Part shown: one piece after another, positions 19,615-31,581 of the stretch | Layout of the letters: each line of letters starts with the position of its first letter | How positions within the stretch are numbered: position 1 is the first letter of the stretch | Assembly: GCF_031583575.1 (NCBI RefSeq) | Contig: NZ_CP134146.1 | Coordinates: 1,178,001-1,242,000 of the forward strand | Length of the DNA: 64,000 bases | Direction: 5' to 3' | From: Thalassotalea nanhaiensis | GTDB lineage: Bacteria > Pseudomonadota > Gammaproteobacteria > Enterobacterales > Alteromonadaceae | Made by a program: the position numbers and the translations under genes | Notes under the pieces: model-generated | What the model saw: only the letters and a program-made list of their open reading frames with translations | What the model was told of the DNA's origin: nothing | Databases searched by the model: none

Positions 19615-20268
19615 TTAACGATAAAGTTTATGATTCTCAATAAATTGAGCCACATCTGGTGATAAAAACTCGGCGCAATTTTCATTTTTACTGAGCTTTT
19701 CACGAATTAATGTAGATGAAATATCGACTTGGCAAGTTTCTAGTAATAAAATTTTGCCAGCGTTTTGTTGTTTCACCACATTAATGTTGTCGGTAATTCG
19801 AACTTGGATACCTTCATCGAGCAATTTGCTTAAGCAATAACCCGGCCGTGTTGCGACGACAAAATGACAAAGTGTTAGCAACTCTTGTATCTGGTACCAG
19901 CTAGGTAATGAAATTAATGAGTCGGTGCCGATAAAAAAATATAGCTTGGCATTAGGATGCAGCCGCTTTAACTCTTTAATTGAATCTATGGTATATGATG
20001 TTGAAGACCGATTTAATTCTCGTTGATCTAAGCTAAACAGTGGATGTGTTTGGCACACTAATTCAACCATTTCTTTACGTTGTTTGGTATTTGCAATGGT
20101 AGATGTCTTATGCGGGGGAATATGCGCAGGTACAAGTAGTACTTGATTTAAGCCGAGTTGTTTGGCGATGTCTTCACTGGGTTTTATGTGCCCTAAATGA
20201 ATAGGGTCAAAGGTGCCGCCAAAAATGCCAATATGCTCTTGGCCTTTCATGCTAGGAGGAATACTCAT
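19615..20268 (-). CDS. nadD: Nicotinate-nucleotide adenylyltransferase
   Basis: This enzyme adenylates nicotinate mononucleotide in NAD synthesis. GIFGGTFDPIHLGHIKP holds the phosphate-binding and HxGH motifs, FIGTDSLISLPSWYQ and ATRPGY line the active site, and the C-terminal ISSTLIREKL is the ISSTxIR motif. Three starts are possible: 20301 (228 aa), 20268 (217 aa, chosen) and 20250 (211 aa, closest in length to E. coli). No Shine-Dalgarno clearly decides. With the chosen start the gene overlaps the end of holA by 17 bases. Confidence 0.93.
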   Translation of the reverse strand: MSIPPSMKGQEHIGIFGGTFDPIHLGHIKPSEDIAKQLGLNQVLLVPAHIPPHKTSTIANTKQRKEMVELVCQTHPLFSLDQRELNRSSTSYTIDSIKELKRLHPNAKLYFFIGTDSLISLPSWYQIQELLTLCHFVVATRPGYCLSKLLDEGIQVRITDNINVVKQQNAGKILLLETCQVDISSTLIREKLSKNENCAEFLSPDVAQFIENHKLYR

Positions 20269-21310
20269 AATCAAGTGACAGATGTTTGGTAACATCACCA
20301 TAATATAACGTTAGGCACACATCAGATAATAAAATAAAATCGTCAAAATCACTGCTGGTTTTGCTGATCAAGTCGGTTTTAGCCAATCGCATTTTAGCCC
20401 GTTTAATATTGGCTAAGCTGATGTTGTTAAGCGCATGGTTATATAAGGGTTTTTTCTTATCCCAAATGCGTAACTCTTTAAACAGGGCATCACGACTTTC
20501 ACCATTAGCCTGACGAGTCAGCATCATTTCAATTTGCAATATTTCTTTATGCACTATCCAAACAAGTTGTGCCAACACGACACCTTCATGTTTCATTTGG
20601 GTAAGCATGTTATTGCATTGCTCTAACTGACCACTAAGCAGAGCATCGGTTAACTGAAATGGGCTAAATTTTGACTGTTTGATCAACAGCTGTTCTAAGT
20701 CTTCGCGGCGAATGAATTGTTGATCAAATAAAAGCGTAAGTTTTTGCAGTTCTTGCGCTAACGCAGGGGTATTACCGATGAAAAAATCGCTCAGTAATAT
20801 TTGTGCTTGCGAGTCCATGTTTAGCTTTAATTGTCGGCATTGGTTATTAAGCCAAATGCTCAAGCTTTTGCCTTCAAGATCATAAAGAGGAATATAACAG
20901 CCAATTTTATCTAGCGATTTGAACCACTTTTTCTTAACCGATGATGCATCAAGTTTGGGGCCGTGCAAAATTAATAACACATCACTTTGGCCTTGACTGG
21001 CAATGAATTCGCCAATGTCAGCGAGGGTTTTTACTGCGCTGTCATCAAGCTTATTATTAACTAAATCGATTTCAATAATGCGCTTTTCAGCAAATAGACT
21101 TAACGATTGAAACTCATTATATACTTGGTTCCAATCAAATTTATCATCGTTACTAAAACGAATTAATTCATCATAGCCTTGGTTTTTAGCGCTGAGTTTA
21201 ATGTTATCTAGGGCATCATTTTTTTGCCAAGGTTCATCCCCAAACACTAACCAGACATCCAGTAATTGTTTCTGCAGCTGATTAGCAAGTTGGTTATGAT
21301 AAATGCGCAT
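20252..21310 (-). CDS. holA: DNA polymerase III delta subunit
   Basis: A 352-residue clamp-loader subunit that opens the beta sliding clamp. Visible features are the N-terminal beta-interacting region (LLDVWLVFGDEPWQKNDALDNI), the degenerate AAA+ core and the C-terminal collar domain (FQLTDALLSGQLEQCNNMLTQMKHEG). Length is close to the 343 of E. coli. It lies between lptE and nadD in the enterobacterial order, eight bases after lptE. Confidence 0.94.
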   Translation of the reverse strand: MRIYHNQLANQLQKQLLDVWLVFGDEPWQKNDALDNIKLSAKNQGYDELIRFSNDDKFDWNQVYNEFQSLSLFAEKRIIEIDLVNNKLDDSAVKTLADIGEFIASQGQSDVLLILHGPKLDASSVKKKWFKSLDKIGCYIPLYDLEGKSLSIWLNNQCRQLKLNMDSQAQILLSDFFIGNTPALAQELQKLTLLFDQQFIRREDLEQLLIKQSKFSPFQLTDALLSGQLEQCNNMLTQMKHEGVVLAQLVWIVHKEILQIEMMLTRQANGESRDALFKELRIWDKKKPLYNHALNNISLANIKRAKMRLAKTDLISKTSSDFDDFILLSDVCLTLYYGDVTKHLSLDYEYSS

Positions 21311-21318
21311 ATTCGATA

Positions 21319-21830
21319 TTAAAGCTCGGTAGCAGCAAGGTTGCGTAAGATGGTGTTGGCAGCTTCAATACGCATTTCTTTGCGTAATAAACTTAACTCT
21401 CTAGATTTCGCCAATGCTCTATCAGGATCTTCCTGATAATTGCGGGTTACGTCAAAACTGTAGCGTTGGTTATCTTTGTTTTCAAACCTGACTTCATAAC
21501 GTACTGAGTAAGTTAATTCATACTCGGCAACTTGTCCGTTTTCAAATAAAGATAGTGTGCGACGATTAAGCGAATCTTTTAAAATACGTAACTCTGCAAT
21601 ATTAGCGGTGCTTTTATTTACCAGAGTTACATCGTTATCTTTTAAGTGTGTTTTTACAAAGCGGGTAAGTTCTCCATGGGGATCTTGTGAGCTTACATAT
21701 AAGGTTTGCATTTCAACGGGTAATAAATAATCACCACGCAAATGAAAACCACACCCTGAAAGTATGGTTACCGTTAGCAAAGCGCTAACGGTAGTGTTTA
21801 TCCATTTTGTAAAAACAGCAGTTTTTGTCA

Positions 21831-21831
<1 letters not shown>
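21319..21831 (-). CDS. lptE: LPS-assembly lipoprotein LptE
   Basis: A 170-residue outer-membrane lipoprotein that plugs the LptD barrel and helps insert lipopolysaccharide. The signal peptide (residues about 8-26) ends in LSGC, and GCGFHLRGDYLLP directly after the cysteine is the typical LptE start. The rest matches the short alpha/beta family fold (LYVSSQDPHGELTRFVKTHL). The ATG shares one base with the TAA of leuS (TAATG), pointing to translational coupling. Confidence 0.95.
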
Positions 21832-24446
<2,615 letters not shown>

Positions 24447-24626
24447 CTAAAAATACAGGCAATTATTTGCGTTTATTCAGCACTAGACGTGAATTTAAAA
24501 TATTGCTCGGATAATAACTTAAATAATTGCTAAATGGTATAGAAGAGCACGTGCTTTATCCCTAAACCGTGTAGTTTGACTATACTTTTTAGATAACGGG
24601 TAATATTTATATATTTGAGACTGTTT

Positions 24627-25112
24627 ATGAGTGACAAAAATAGCAATTATCAGAATGTTTTTGACAAAATCTACATTTGGCTAAAAGACGCTAAAAACGA
24701 TGAAGTAAAGTCGATAATGCAATGGGTCAAAAAAGCCGATGAGGTTATTAATGCAGCAGAGCAAGTTTCAATAAATGAGTATCAACTATCGGTTGACAGT
24801 TTTAAGCAAGATTTACTTGGCTTTTACCAGCACAACAAAGCCGATGCCGAAAACTCAATGTATCTGAACGCCATCAGCGAAGGCATGTGGCAGCATTTGG
24901 CTCATATGACCGATCAAACTCAAGTTGAATGGACTGAATTAGTCGATGACTTTAATCATGACGGTACCTATAAAACAGGTGATTTAATCGGTTTTGGTCG
25001 TATTCAGTGCCAAGGATGCGACCGGCAAGTTGATATTACCCATGCCAGTACGGTGATCCAATGCCCAAATTGTGGCTCAAATGAATATTCTCGCCAAGCG
25101 TTTAGTGAATAG
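24627..25112 (+). CDS. ybeL: YbeL-like zinc-ribbon protein (DUF1451)
   Basis: A 161-residue cytoplasmic protein with an N-terminal alpha-helical part and a C-terminal zinc ribbon. The ribbon reads CQGC (in FGRIQCQGCDRQVD) and CPNC (VIQCPNCGSNEYSR), giving four cysteine ligands. Divergent placement beside leuS is the same as ybeL in E. coli, which supports the assignment. The function of the family is unknown. The ATG at 24627 follows TTGAGA at a proper distance; the longer TTG frame from 24615 was not used. Its last 11 bases overlap the end of the convergent DUF5916 gene. Confidence 0.88.
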   Translation: MSDKNSNYQNVFDKIYIWLKDAKNDEVKSIMQWVKKADEVINAAEQVSINEYQLSVDSFKQDLLGFYQHNKADAENSMYLNAISEGMWQHLAHMTDQTQVEWTELVDDFNHDGTYKTGDLIGFGRIQCQGCDRQVDITHASTVIQCPNCGSNEYSRQAFSE

Positions 25113-27462
25113 ACGCATAGCTGAGTTTTAAAAACACGCTTTTGTCATCTTTTTCCATGTTATCAAAGTTATCCTCGCCTTGGCTGTGCTCAGAATAGCC
25201 AAGATAGAATACTGTTTGAGGGTTAAATTTATAACCATAAAGCAATTCAAGGTTCAGATCTTTGGTGTTTGCATCAATGTCATCGCTATCTTGATATAAG
25301 TAATTGTCAGGGTTGCGACTGGTGTTGTTAAAAATCATAGTAAATCTTAAAAAACTTTGTAGATCAAACTGGTAGGTAGTTCTAAGATCAGTTAACCGGG
25401 CAATGTATTTGTTCGCACCGTCGGCGTCTAATTTACTGAAACTATGCTTTAACTTCATTTCTAAATGGGAGTTAATGTTCCATTTTAGCATTGGGTGAAC
25501 TTCATAGGTTGTACCATTACGATTACCTGAGAAATCAATTTTATCGCCATAGATAAAATCAGAGTCAATGGTAACACCAGCAATGGGCTTAATATGGGTA
25601 TTAAATTGCCACACATTTTGCTTAAACATGGTGGTGTTACCGTCAATGGCTAACGAGCTTTTATCTAAGCGGGAGCCAACGGCATTTCGATGGGTATAAG
25701 CAAGTTGTAACCATGAATTATAAATCCCCTCAATAGAGGTTTTAATGTCGAACTCTTCTTCAATTAACTCGCCATCATCATTATGGGTTGTGTCGTAATC
25801 AGAATATATTTCAAATTGCGTCCACCATTGGTCAGGCTCTGCAAACCAACGACGTTCGCCGCCGACTTTAAATTTATTGCTATCAATTTTAGGAATAAAA
25901 CCAAGATCGCCTCGAAAACCAGAGTTTTGGCTTTCATAAGCGGCTTTATATAGCCAGTATTTACTGTTGTGAGTATAAGACAGTATGCCAGCATTACCGG
26001 TAAAGCGCGTATCGTCAATGGTTCTTAATACTTGTTCGTTAAAGTCACATTGGTACAAATCGCATTGCTCAGATTGTGGTGGTTGCTGACAATCTTGCGG
26101 ATCGTCAGATTGGCAAAATTGTTGGTAAAAGTCTTCAGGATAATGGGTTGTAGACTGCAAATACTGAAACTTTAGAGTATCGGTATTTGATAGCTTAATA
26201 TCACCGTCAAAGCCATTGACTAAATTATAATAATCATCATTACTACGATAGGTACTTGTAAGCCCTAAGGTGGTATTAGTATTAACATTTTTACGGTAAC
26301 GAAAGGCACTACCTTTTGATTTTCCATCGATGGTCGCTATGGCTGAACCTCGATTTCCTGGGATCAAAATATTGGTTTGATCGTCATCGGTTATAAAGAA
26401 TGCCACTGTTTGATCTGAATATTTACCGGTTAATTTAGCACCAAAATTTGGGGCGTTTATATTACGGGTGTAAACTAGATCATAGTGTGAATCAAAGTAG
26501 TCGCTGTTATCTAAAAAGAAAGGGCGTTTCTCTTCATTAAACAATGCAAAGGTGTTATTGATACTTAGTTGCGCGTTGTCGGTTTCAACCGTTGAAAAAT
26601 CGGGATTTAACGTGGCATTTAACAATGTGTTAGGGGTGACACCCCAGCGTACATCTAAACTTAAATTACTGTCATTTTCTCTATACCAGTTAGCATTTTC
26701 ATCACGCTGTTCTCTTGAACTTAATACCAGAGAAGGAGTAACGGTAATATTAGAACCTAATTTTGCTTGCTTAAAACCTGTAGCTTCAACATGTTGGCAA
26801 ACCTCACACTTGTTGTTTCTGTCCATGTAAATATTTGACAGTCTAAGCATAATATCCCGAGGATAATAACGGACTAATTCTATCCCCCAGGTTTGTTGAT
26901 TTAATTCGTCATTAAAATTGAGCATTCTTAACGGCAACGCCATCTCTACCACATAACCGGTATCGGTAATTCTGCCTGCACTGTCCCAAATTCCGTCCCA
27001 AGAGTCGCTTTCATTTTTGGTTATTTCATTTTCGATACCGTCTACTTGAGCGCCAAGAGGGTTGACAAAAAAACGATACGCTAAACGGTGATCATTGAAC
27101 GTGTCTATTTTTATGCCAATAAGATCATCGCCCCAAGACTTATCTCTGTCGCGGTAATATGCCCTAATGTTTTTAGGATCAGGATCATCAGCAATAAAAG
27201 CGACATATAACGTATCGCCATCTTCGACCATGAATGCTTGAGTATTAAAGCTGTTAGCAATATTGTCATACGGTCGGGTAATATTGTTCATGCTAATCGG
27301 CTTTGCTTGTTGCCAAATTTCTTCATCCAATTTTGCATCAATCTTGATATCGGCGAGCACATTGGAAATAATTATTTTTTCACTATTGATGTGAGAATTA
27401 TTGGCATTTGATGAGAATATCCAGAGAAAACTAGACAATAACAGACTGAGGCGAAACAACAT
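25102..27462 (-). CDS. DUF5916 / family 9 carbohydrate-binding outer-membrane-type protein
   Basis: A 786-residue exported protein. The signal peptide covers residues 1-20 (LSLLLSSFLWIFSSNA). Residues about 35-220 form a CBM9-like beta-sandwich (IDAKLDEEIWQQAKPI, DTLYVAFIADDPDP, GIWDSAGRITDTGYVVEMALPL). The rest is the DUF5916 region, with GWGVTPNTLLNATLNPDFSTVE-type strands, FNEEKRPFFLDNSDYF and a series of alternating amphipathic strands ending in aromatic residues that suggests an outer-membrane barrel. A cysteine-rich loop (FCQSDDPQDCQQPPQSEQCDLYQC) lies near residues 450-475. Members are common in marine bacteria and Bacteroidetes; the substrate is unknown. No sugar-utilisation genes adjoin it. 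Confidence 0.8.
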   Translation of the reverse strand: MLFRLSLLLSSFLWIFSSNANNSHINSEKIIISNVLADIKIDAKLDEEIWQQAKPISMNNITRPYDNIANSFNTQAFMVEDGDTLYVAFIADDPDPKNIRAYYRDRDKSWGDDLIGIKIDTFNDHRLAYRFFVNPLGAQVDGIENEITKNESDSWDGIWDSAGRITDTGYVVEMALPLRMLNFNDELNQQTWGIELVRYYPRDIMLRLSNIYMDRNNKCEVCQHVEATGFKQAKLGSNITVTPSLVLSSREQRDENANWYRENDSNLSLDVRWGVTPNTLLNATLNPDFSTVETDNAQLSINNTFALFNEEKRPFFLDNSDYFDSHYDLVYTRNINAPNFGAKLTGKYSDQTVAFFITDDDQTNILIPGNRGSAIATIDGKSKGSAFRYRKNVNTNTTLGLTSTYRSNDDYYNLVNGFDGDIKLSNTDTLKFQYLQSTTHYPEDFYQQFCQSDDPQDCQQPPQSEQCDLYQCDFNEQVLRTIDDTRFTGNAGILSYTHNSKYWLYKAAYESQNSGFRGDLGFIPKIDSNKFKVGGERRWFAEPDQWWTQFEIYSDYDTTHNDDGELIEEEFDIKTSIEGIYNSWLQLAYTHRNAVGSRLDKSSLAIDGNTTMFKQNVWQFNTHIKPIAGVTIDSDFIYGDKIDFSGNRNGTTYEVHPMLKWNINSHLEMKLKHSFSKLDADGANKYIARLTDLRTTYQFDLQSFLRFTMIFNNTSRNPDNYLYQDSDDIDANTKDLNLELLYGYKFNPQTVFYLGYSEHSQGEDNFDNMEKDDKSVFLKLSYASIH

Positions 27463-27916
27463 TAAAGATCCGAAAAAGGTGATGGTTACAAAAAATTACA
27501 GGGATTGTTAGTTTTGTTTACGTTTATCTCAATTGATAATCGCTCAAAGGCGAGATATTTGAGATGAGTGACAGGAGATTTAGCAAAATATAATCAATAG
27601 CTTAGAGGTAACAATGAATAACGCAGATAAATTACTTTAAGCCCATCCGCACTTAGTGTCTAAATAGACCAATTTCATCGTGTCGGCTACCTGTATGATT
27701 TATACATACCGTTGTTGTTTTAGATATGTTTATCGAGCTTTTTGATGGCACAATTGCTTATAAATTCGCCTAAAATTGAAATTGTTTTGTCACTCTCAAA
27801 CATGCATCTTGAGGTAGCACGGGTATCGGTATACACTGAGTTTTAGGAACTCTATTTTTGTTACGTACTTCGTAACAGCGTCCTTCATTCAAGTCTTTAA
27901 AGGATATCAATATTAC
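27463..27916. other. Intergenic gap between DUF5916 gene and Lon-like gene
   Basis: A 454-bp AT-rich gap with no convincing gene. It must hold the divergent control regions of both neighbours. A tiny frame at 27614-27640 (8 codons) has a good GAGGTAA Shine-Dalgarno but ends after MNNADKLL. A hairpin GTTACG-TACTT-CGTAAC lies at about 27860-27876, roughly 40 bases before the Lon-like start. The reading frame on the minus strand at 27770-27958 overlaps the Lon-like start and shows no family features. Confidence 0.5.
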
Positions 27917-30313
27917 ATGACAGTATCTAACGACGCACTTAAGGTGCCAGCTAAGCAATTGTGTGCGGAATTACCTGAAACGCTATTTTCCAAAAGTCAG
28001 GTAGATGTCAATGTTAAACAAAAATTTATTGGCCATGAACGAGCCAAAGAAGCTCTGAATTTTGGCCTGTCGATGCCATCAACCGGATTCAATGTATTCG
28101 CTAAAGGCGAACCGGGTAGTGGTAGACAAACCTTAATAAGCCAAATGTTGGCTGAATTTGCCAGTCAGCAAGACACCGCCAACGAATGGTGTTACATAAA
28201 TAATTTTGATGATCATCAAGCGCCGCATAAATTGTATTTAAATGCCGGTGAAGGCAAACAATTACAAGGTAAAATCAATTCATTAATTGATGATTTGATG
28301 GACTTGTTTCCAGAAATTTTTGATAACCCCGGCTATCAACGACAAAAAGCGGCCATAGATCGCGCCTTTAATAAAAAATACGATGAAGCAATAGAGAGTG
28401 TTGAAGAACATGCCTATTCAAAAGATGTTGTGTTGTATGAAGAAAAAGGCGAAATCAGCTTTGCCCCATTAGTGGATGGTAAGCCTTTAAACGATAAAGA
28501 TTTTGCCAACTTGGATGAAGCTAAACGCACTGAGTTTTATCAATTGTTGGAAGAGTTGGAAACAATTCTTAGTGAGAAATTGTTAGAATTACCATTGTGG
28601 AAACGTGAATCCAGCGTTGCCTTGCGTAAATTAAAGTTTGATACGGCAGAACAAAGTATAAGACCGTTGATAAAAGAGCTTGAGCGTGAATTTGCCGCAA
28701 ACCTTGGCGTGTTAAAGTATCTTCATCAAGTAAAAGGCTCTATCACTGAGGCTGTGTTAGACATTTTGGTTGATGAAAGCTCTGACAATCCACGCGATGA
28801 CAAAGCGTGTCGTAAAATGATGGAAGAGCGGTTTATGCCAAACTTATTGGTTTCGCGTTTGCCTAACGAGGGAGCCCCGGTTGTTTATGAACAAAATCCT
28901 ACTTATCAAAACCTTTTTGGCTCGATCGATTATTCTTCATTTCAAGGTGCGGTGTATACCAATTATCGCTTAATCCGCAGCGGCGCACTTCATCGCGCCA
29001 ATGGCGGTTATTTATTATTGGATGCTGAAAAATTATTAACTCAACCAATGATTTGGCAACGATTAAAGCTGGCTTTAAAAACTGGCGAAGCACAAATCGA
29101 TCATCCATATGCCGATATGGCTATGGGAAGTAGTGTGAGTTTACAGCCTGAAAAAATACCGTTAAAAGTGAAAGTAATTTTACTGGGTAATTCTGAAATT
29201 TATTACACCCTGCAAGAATACGATCAAGAGTTTACTGAACTGTTTCGCGTACTGGCTGACTTTGATCGCCATGTTGATAAAAACGAAGAAAACTTAAAAG
29301 CCTATGCGACATTAATACGCCAGCATGCGCAAAAGCATGACTACCCGGCAGTAAGTGATAAAGCGGTTAGTTTATTGGTTCGCTATTCACTGCGCAAAGC
29401 CGAGCATCAACAGCGTTTGTCTGCCAATATTGTGCAAATAAATGACTTGCTTGATGAAACCAAGTTTATTTGGCAAAACCAAGGCAGTAGCGGCAATATT
29501 GAAGCGAATCATGTTGAAGCCGCTCTAGCAGCGAAAGCCAGACGAACAGGCCGTTTAAGTGAAACATGGTTGCAGGAAATCAAAGAAGAACAAGTACTTA
29601 TTTCTACCGACGGACAAGCGGTTGGCAAGGTTAATGGCCTTACCGTACTAGAAATTGGTGACAGCGTGTTTGGTACACCTGCGCGTATTTCTGCCACTGT
29701 TTATGCAGGTGCGCAAGGGGTAACTGATATTGAGCGTGAGGCTGAGTTAGGTAAATCAATTCATTCGAAAGGCGTATTGTTATTGATTGGCTACCTTGGA
29801 CATAAATACGGTCAAAGCTTCCCATTATCTATATCAGCGAATATTGCTATTGAGCAATCTTATGGGCATATCGACGGAGATAGCGCCTCAATGGCCGAAC
29901 TTTGTGCACTAATTTCATCAATCACTAAGTTACCAATTAATCAAGAGCTTGCCATAACCGGGTCAATGAACCAACACGGTGAAGTGCAATCTATTGGCGG
30001 CGTAAATGAAAAAATTGAAGGGTTCTATCGCCTTTGTCGTGATAAAGGGTTAACCGGTAGTCAAGGTGTAATCGTACCTAAGACTAACAAGATGAATTTA
30101 ATGCTCGACCCTGACGTTATTGAAGCCGTTGAAAAAGGCGAGTTCAGTATTTATGCAGTCGATCATGTCGATCAAGCGCTTGAGCTGTTACTTGGCCAAA
30201 CCGCCGGTGTGGCAAAACGAGATGGCACTTACCCAAGAAAGTCTATTCATGGTTTGGCAATGGACAAATTGTCGTATCTATCGGATATGATCAATGGCGG
30301 TGATGGGGAATAA
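27917..30313 (+). CDS. Lon-family AAA protease (LonB/YcbZ-like)
   Basis: A 798-residue ATP-dependent protease. The N-terminal part has an AAA-like site, but the Walker A reads GEPGSGRQT (residues 64-72), with arginine where the usual lysine stands. A long insert follows, then GALHRANGGYLLLDAEKLL (the Walker B area). The C-terminal Lon protease domain carries the catalytic dyad S656 (DGDSASMAE) and K699 (GGVNEKIEG), 43 residues apart as in E. coli Lon. It is similar to YcbZ (LonH) proteins. The start is ATG in ATATTACATG with AAAGGATAT upstream. It stands alone, with repeats behind it and no visible terminator. Confidence 0.9.
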   Translation: MTVSNDALKVPAKQLCAELPETLFSKSQVDVNVKQKFIGHERAKEALNFGLSMPSTGFNVFAKGEPGSGRQTLISQMLAEFASQQDTANEWCYINNFDDHQAPHKLYLNAGEGKQLQGKINSLIDDLMDLFPEIFDNPGYQRQKAAIDRAFNKKYDEAIESVEEHAYSKDVVLYEEKGEISFAPLVDGKPLNDKDFANLDEAKRTEFYQLLEELETILSEKLLELPLWKRESSVALRKLKFDTAEQSIRPLIKELEREFAANLGVLKYLHQVKGSITEAVLDILVDESSDNPRDDKACRKMMEERFMPNLLVSRLPNEGAPVVYEQNPTYQNLFGSIDYSSFQGAVYTNYRLIRSGALHRANGGYLLLDAEKLLTQPMIWQRLKLALKTGEAQIDHPYADMAMGSSVSLQPEKIPLKVKVILLGNSEIYYTLQEYDQEFTELFRVLADFDRHVDKNEENLKAYATLIRQHAQKHDYPAVSDKAVSLLVRYSLRKAEHQQRLSANIVQINDLLDETKFIWQNQGSSGNIEANHVEAALAAKARRTGRLSETWLQEIKEEQVLISTDGQAVGKVNGLTVLEIGDSVFGTPARISATVYAGAQGVTDIEREAELGKSIHSKGVLLLIGYLGHKYGQSFPLSISANIAIEQSYGHIDGDSASMAELCALISSITKLPINQELAITGSMNQHGEVQSIGGVNEKIEGFYRLCRDKGLTGSQGVIVPKTNKMNLMLDPDVIEAVEKGEFSIYAVDHVDQALELLLGQTAGVAKRDGTYPRKSIHGLAMDKLSYLSDMINGGDGE

Positions 30314-30320
30314 CTTTCGG

Positions 30321-30442
30321 CACGAATACATTACTTCGTAACTCCGAATACGTAGCTTCGCTACTTCGAATACGCTGAACTGCTTAGAAATGAAGTGTAT
30401 TCGGAGCATAGCGTATTCGAAGTGAAATGTATTCGTTACTAT
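30321..30442. repeat. GAATACG palindromic element, copy A
   Basis: This copy runs from CACGAATAC to GTATTCGTTACTA and contains GTAGC-TTC-GCTAC (30352-30364) between two GAATACG arms. Inverted CGTATTCGAAG arms lie to its right. It fills the gap between the Lon-like stop and the small membrane-protein start. Confidence 0.85.
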
Positions 30443-30455
30443 TTGCAGGAACTTT

Positions 30456-30629
30456 ATGACATTACTAATCATCTTAGCCGTGGTGTTTGGCGGCGTGGCC
30501 TTAATGGTTATACTCGGTGAAAAATACGGTAAACCGATGGAAGCACAAGAACAGCAAAAATATTCAAAATGGCTGGTCATTTTAGTGTTTATCATGCTGT
30601 TTGCCGCGTTGATAAATCAAATAATCTAG
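30456..30629 (+). CDS. 57-residue two-helix membrane protein of unknown function
   Basis: A short gene with ATG at 30456 and TAG at 30627-30629. GCAGGA lies six bases upstream of the start. The protein has a hydrophobic helix at residues 3-20 (LLIILAVVFGGVALMVIL), a polar charged loop (GEKYGKPMEAQEQQKYSK) and a second helix at 39-56 (WLVILVFIMLFAALINQII). This helix-loop-helix pattern and the good Shine-Dalgarno argue for a real gene, although I cannot name a family with certainty. It is wedged between two copies of the GAATACG element and lies upstream of nuoA. It could be an independent gene or the first gene of a longer message; nothing in it points to complex I. Confidence 0.7.
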   Translation: MTLLIILAVVFGGVALMVILGEKYGKPMEAQEQQKYSKWLVILVFIMLFAALINQII

Positions 30630-30631
30630 GG

Positions 30632-30834
30632 GCTAATACGCTACGCTTCTAATCCGTTTCACTTCGAATACGCTGGCGCTTCGATACCGACTTCACGATT
30701 CCCAGTGCAATATATTCGGAGGAGCAAAGCACCGTATTCGCTACTGAATTAAGAATACGTAGGCACTTCGAAAACTGCTTCGTGATTCGCAGTGCAGCGT
30801 ATTCGTAGGCGCATCGCGCCGTATTCGAAACTGA
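30632..30834. repeat. GAATACG palindromic element, double copy B
   Basis: Two elements lie in tandem. The first covers about 30632-30748 and includes the imperfect hairpin GGAGC-AAA-GCACC at 30721-30733. The second covers about 30752-30834 and holds GGCGC-ATC-GCGCC (30808-30820), followed by GTATTCGAAACT. The first copy is the more degraded. Confidence 0.8.
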
Positions 30835-31043
30835 TATAAAAATCTCCTTTTCTTTTTCATAAAACTTGGCTATTCTTTAATCAGTAACTAATTGAAAAAT
30901 TATAAAAAAACACACATATTAACAATAAATTATTTTATCTCTAAGCTAACGCTGTTACAAAAATAAGCGCTTAGAGAACGCGATAAGTGTGCATTATGCG
31001 TTAAGCATTTTACATTGTGGTCTATCGTACATTGGGGGGTTGC
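30835..31043 (+). promoter_or_regulatory. AT-rich region upstream of the nuo operon
   Basis: About 210 bp with A/T runs (CTCCTTTTCTTTTTC, AAAAATTATAAAAAAAC) and no gene. It must contain the nuo promoter unless the operon is read from the small membrane-protein gene. I could not pick one -10/-35 pair with confidence. Confidence 0.4.
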
Positions 31044-31580
31044 GTGAGCGCGATAGATCTGTCCGTTGTACTAATTACAGTCGCTGTAGAATCAGTTACT
31101 ACTGCCACTTCTACTACATTAACTGTTGCTGAGCAGCAAGTTGAGCAAATCTGGCCGATTGCTGCCTATTTTGTGTTGTTAATGTTTCTACTGGCCATCA
31201 TGCTCGGTCTGTCTGCAGTCTTGGGTCCTAAAACCAATCGCCGTCATACTCATACTCCTTACGAATCCGGTATCGTTGCCGTTGATGCGCCAAAAAGTCG
31301 CTTCACTAATCACTTTTTCTTATACGCCATCTTCTTTGTTATTTTCGATTTAGAAACCATTTTCCTGTTTGCATGGGTTATTGCATTTGATGAAGTCGGC
31401 CTTGCGGGCTTTATTGAGGCGTCAATTTTTATTGGCATATTGTTAGTGGCGCTTATCTATGTATGGCGTATTGGTGGTTTGCAATTAAAACACAAACATT
31501 TACCGGCACGAGAGTTACTTCGAGCAAGCTCCGCCAAAGCGGATAATGTAAGCAGCACTGCTGAAAAGGGAGAGCAATAA
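31044..31580 (+). CDS. nuoA: NADH-quinone oxidoreductase subunit A
   Basis: A small membrane subunit of respiratory complex I (178 residues) with three transmembrane helices: about 37-62 ([20 protein letters not shown]), 88-110 ([18 protein letters not shown]) and 115-140. The family signature [15 protein letters not shown] and [11 protein letters not shown] are present. A GTG start at 31044 is chosen because GGGGGG lies four bases before it. The longer frame opens with another GTG at 31017 but without a Shine-Dalgarno. The N-terminus is about 30 residues longer than in E. coli, threonine- and valine-rich before the first helix. It is the first gene of the nuo operon. Confidence 0.93.
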   Translation: MSAIDLSVVLITVAVESVTTATSTTLTVAEQQVEQIWPIAAYFVLLMFLLAIMLGLSAVLGPKTNRRHTHTPYESGIVAVDAPKSRFTNHFFLYAIFFVIFDLETIFLFAWVIAFDEVGLAGFIEASIFIGILLVALIYVWRIGGLQLKHKHLPARELLRASSAKADNVSSTAEKGEQ

Positions 31581-31581
31581 T

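Noticed and set aside
27770-27958. 62-residue minus-strand frame overlapping the Lon-like start
   Set aside because: It has no recognised features, no ribosome-binding site, and overlaps a well-supported gene.
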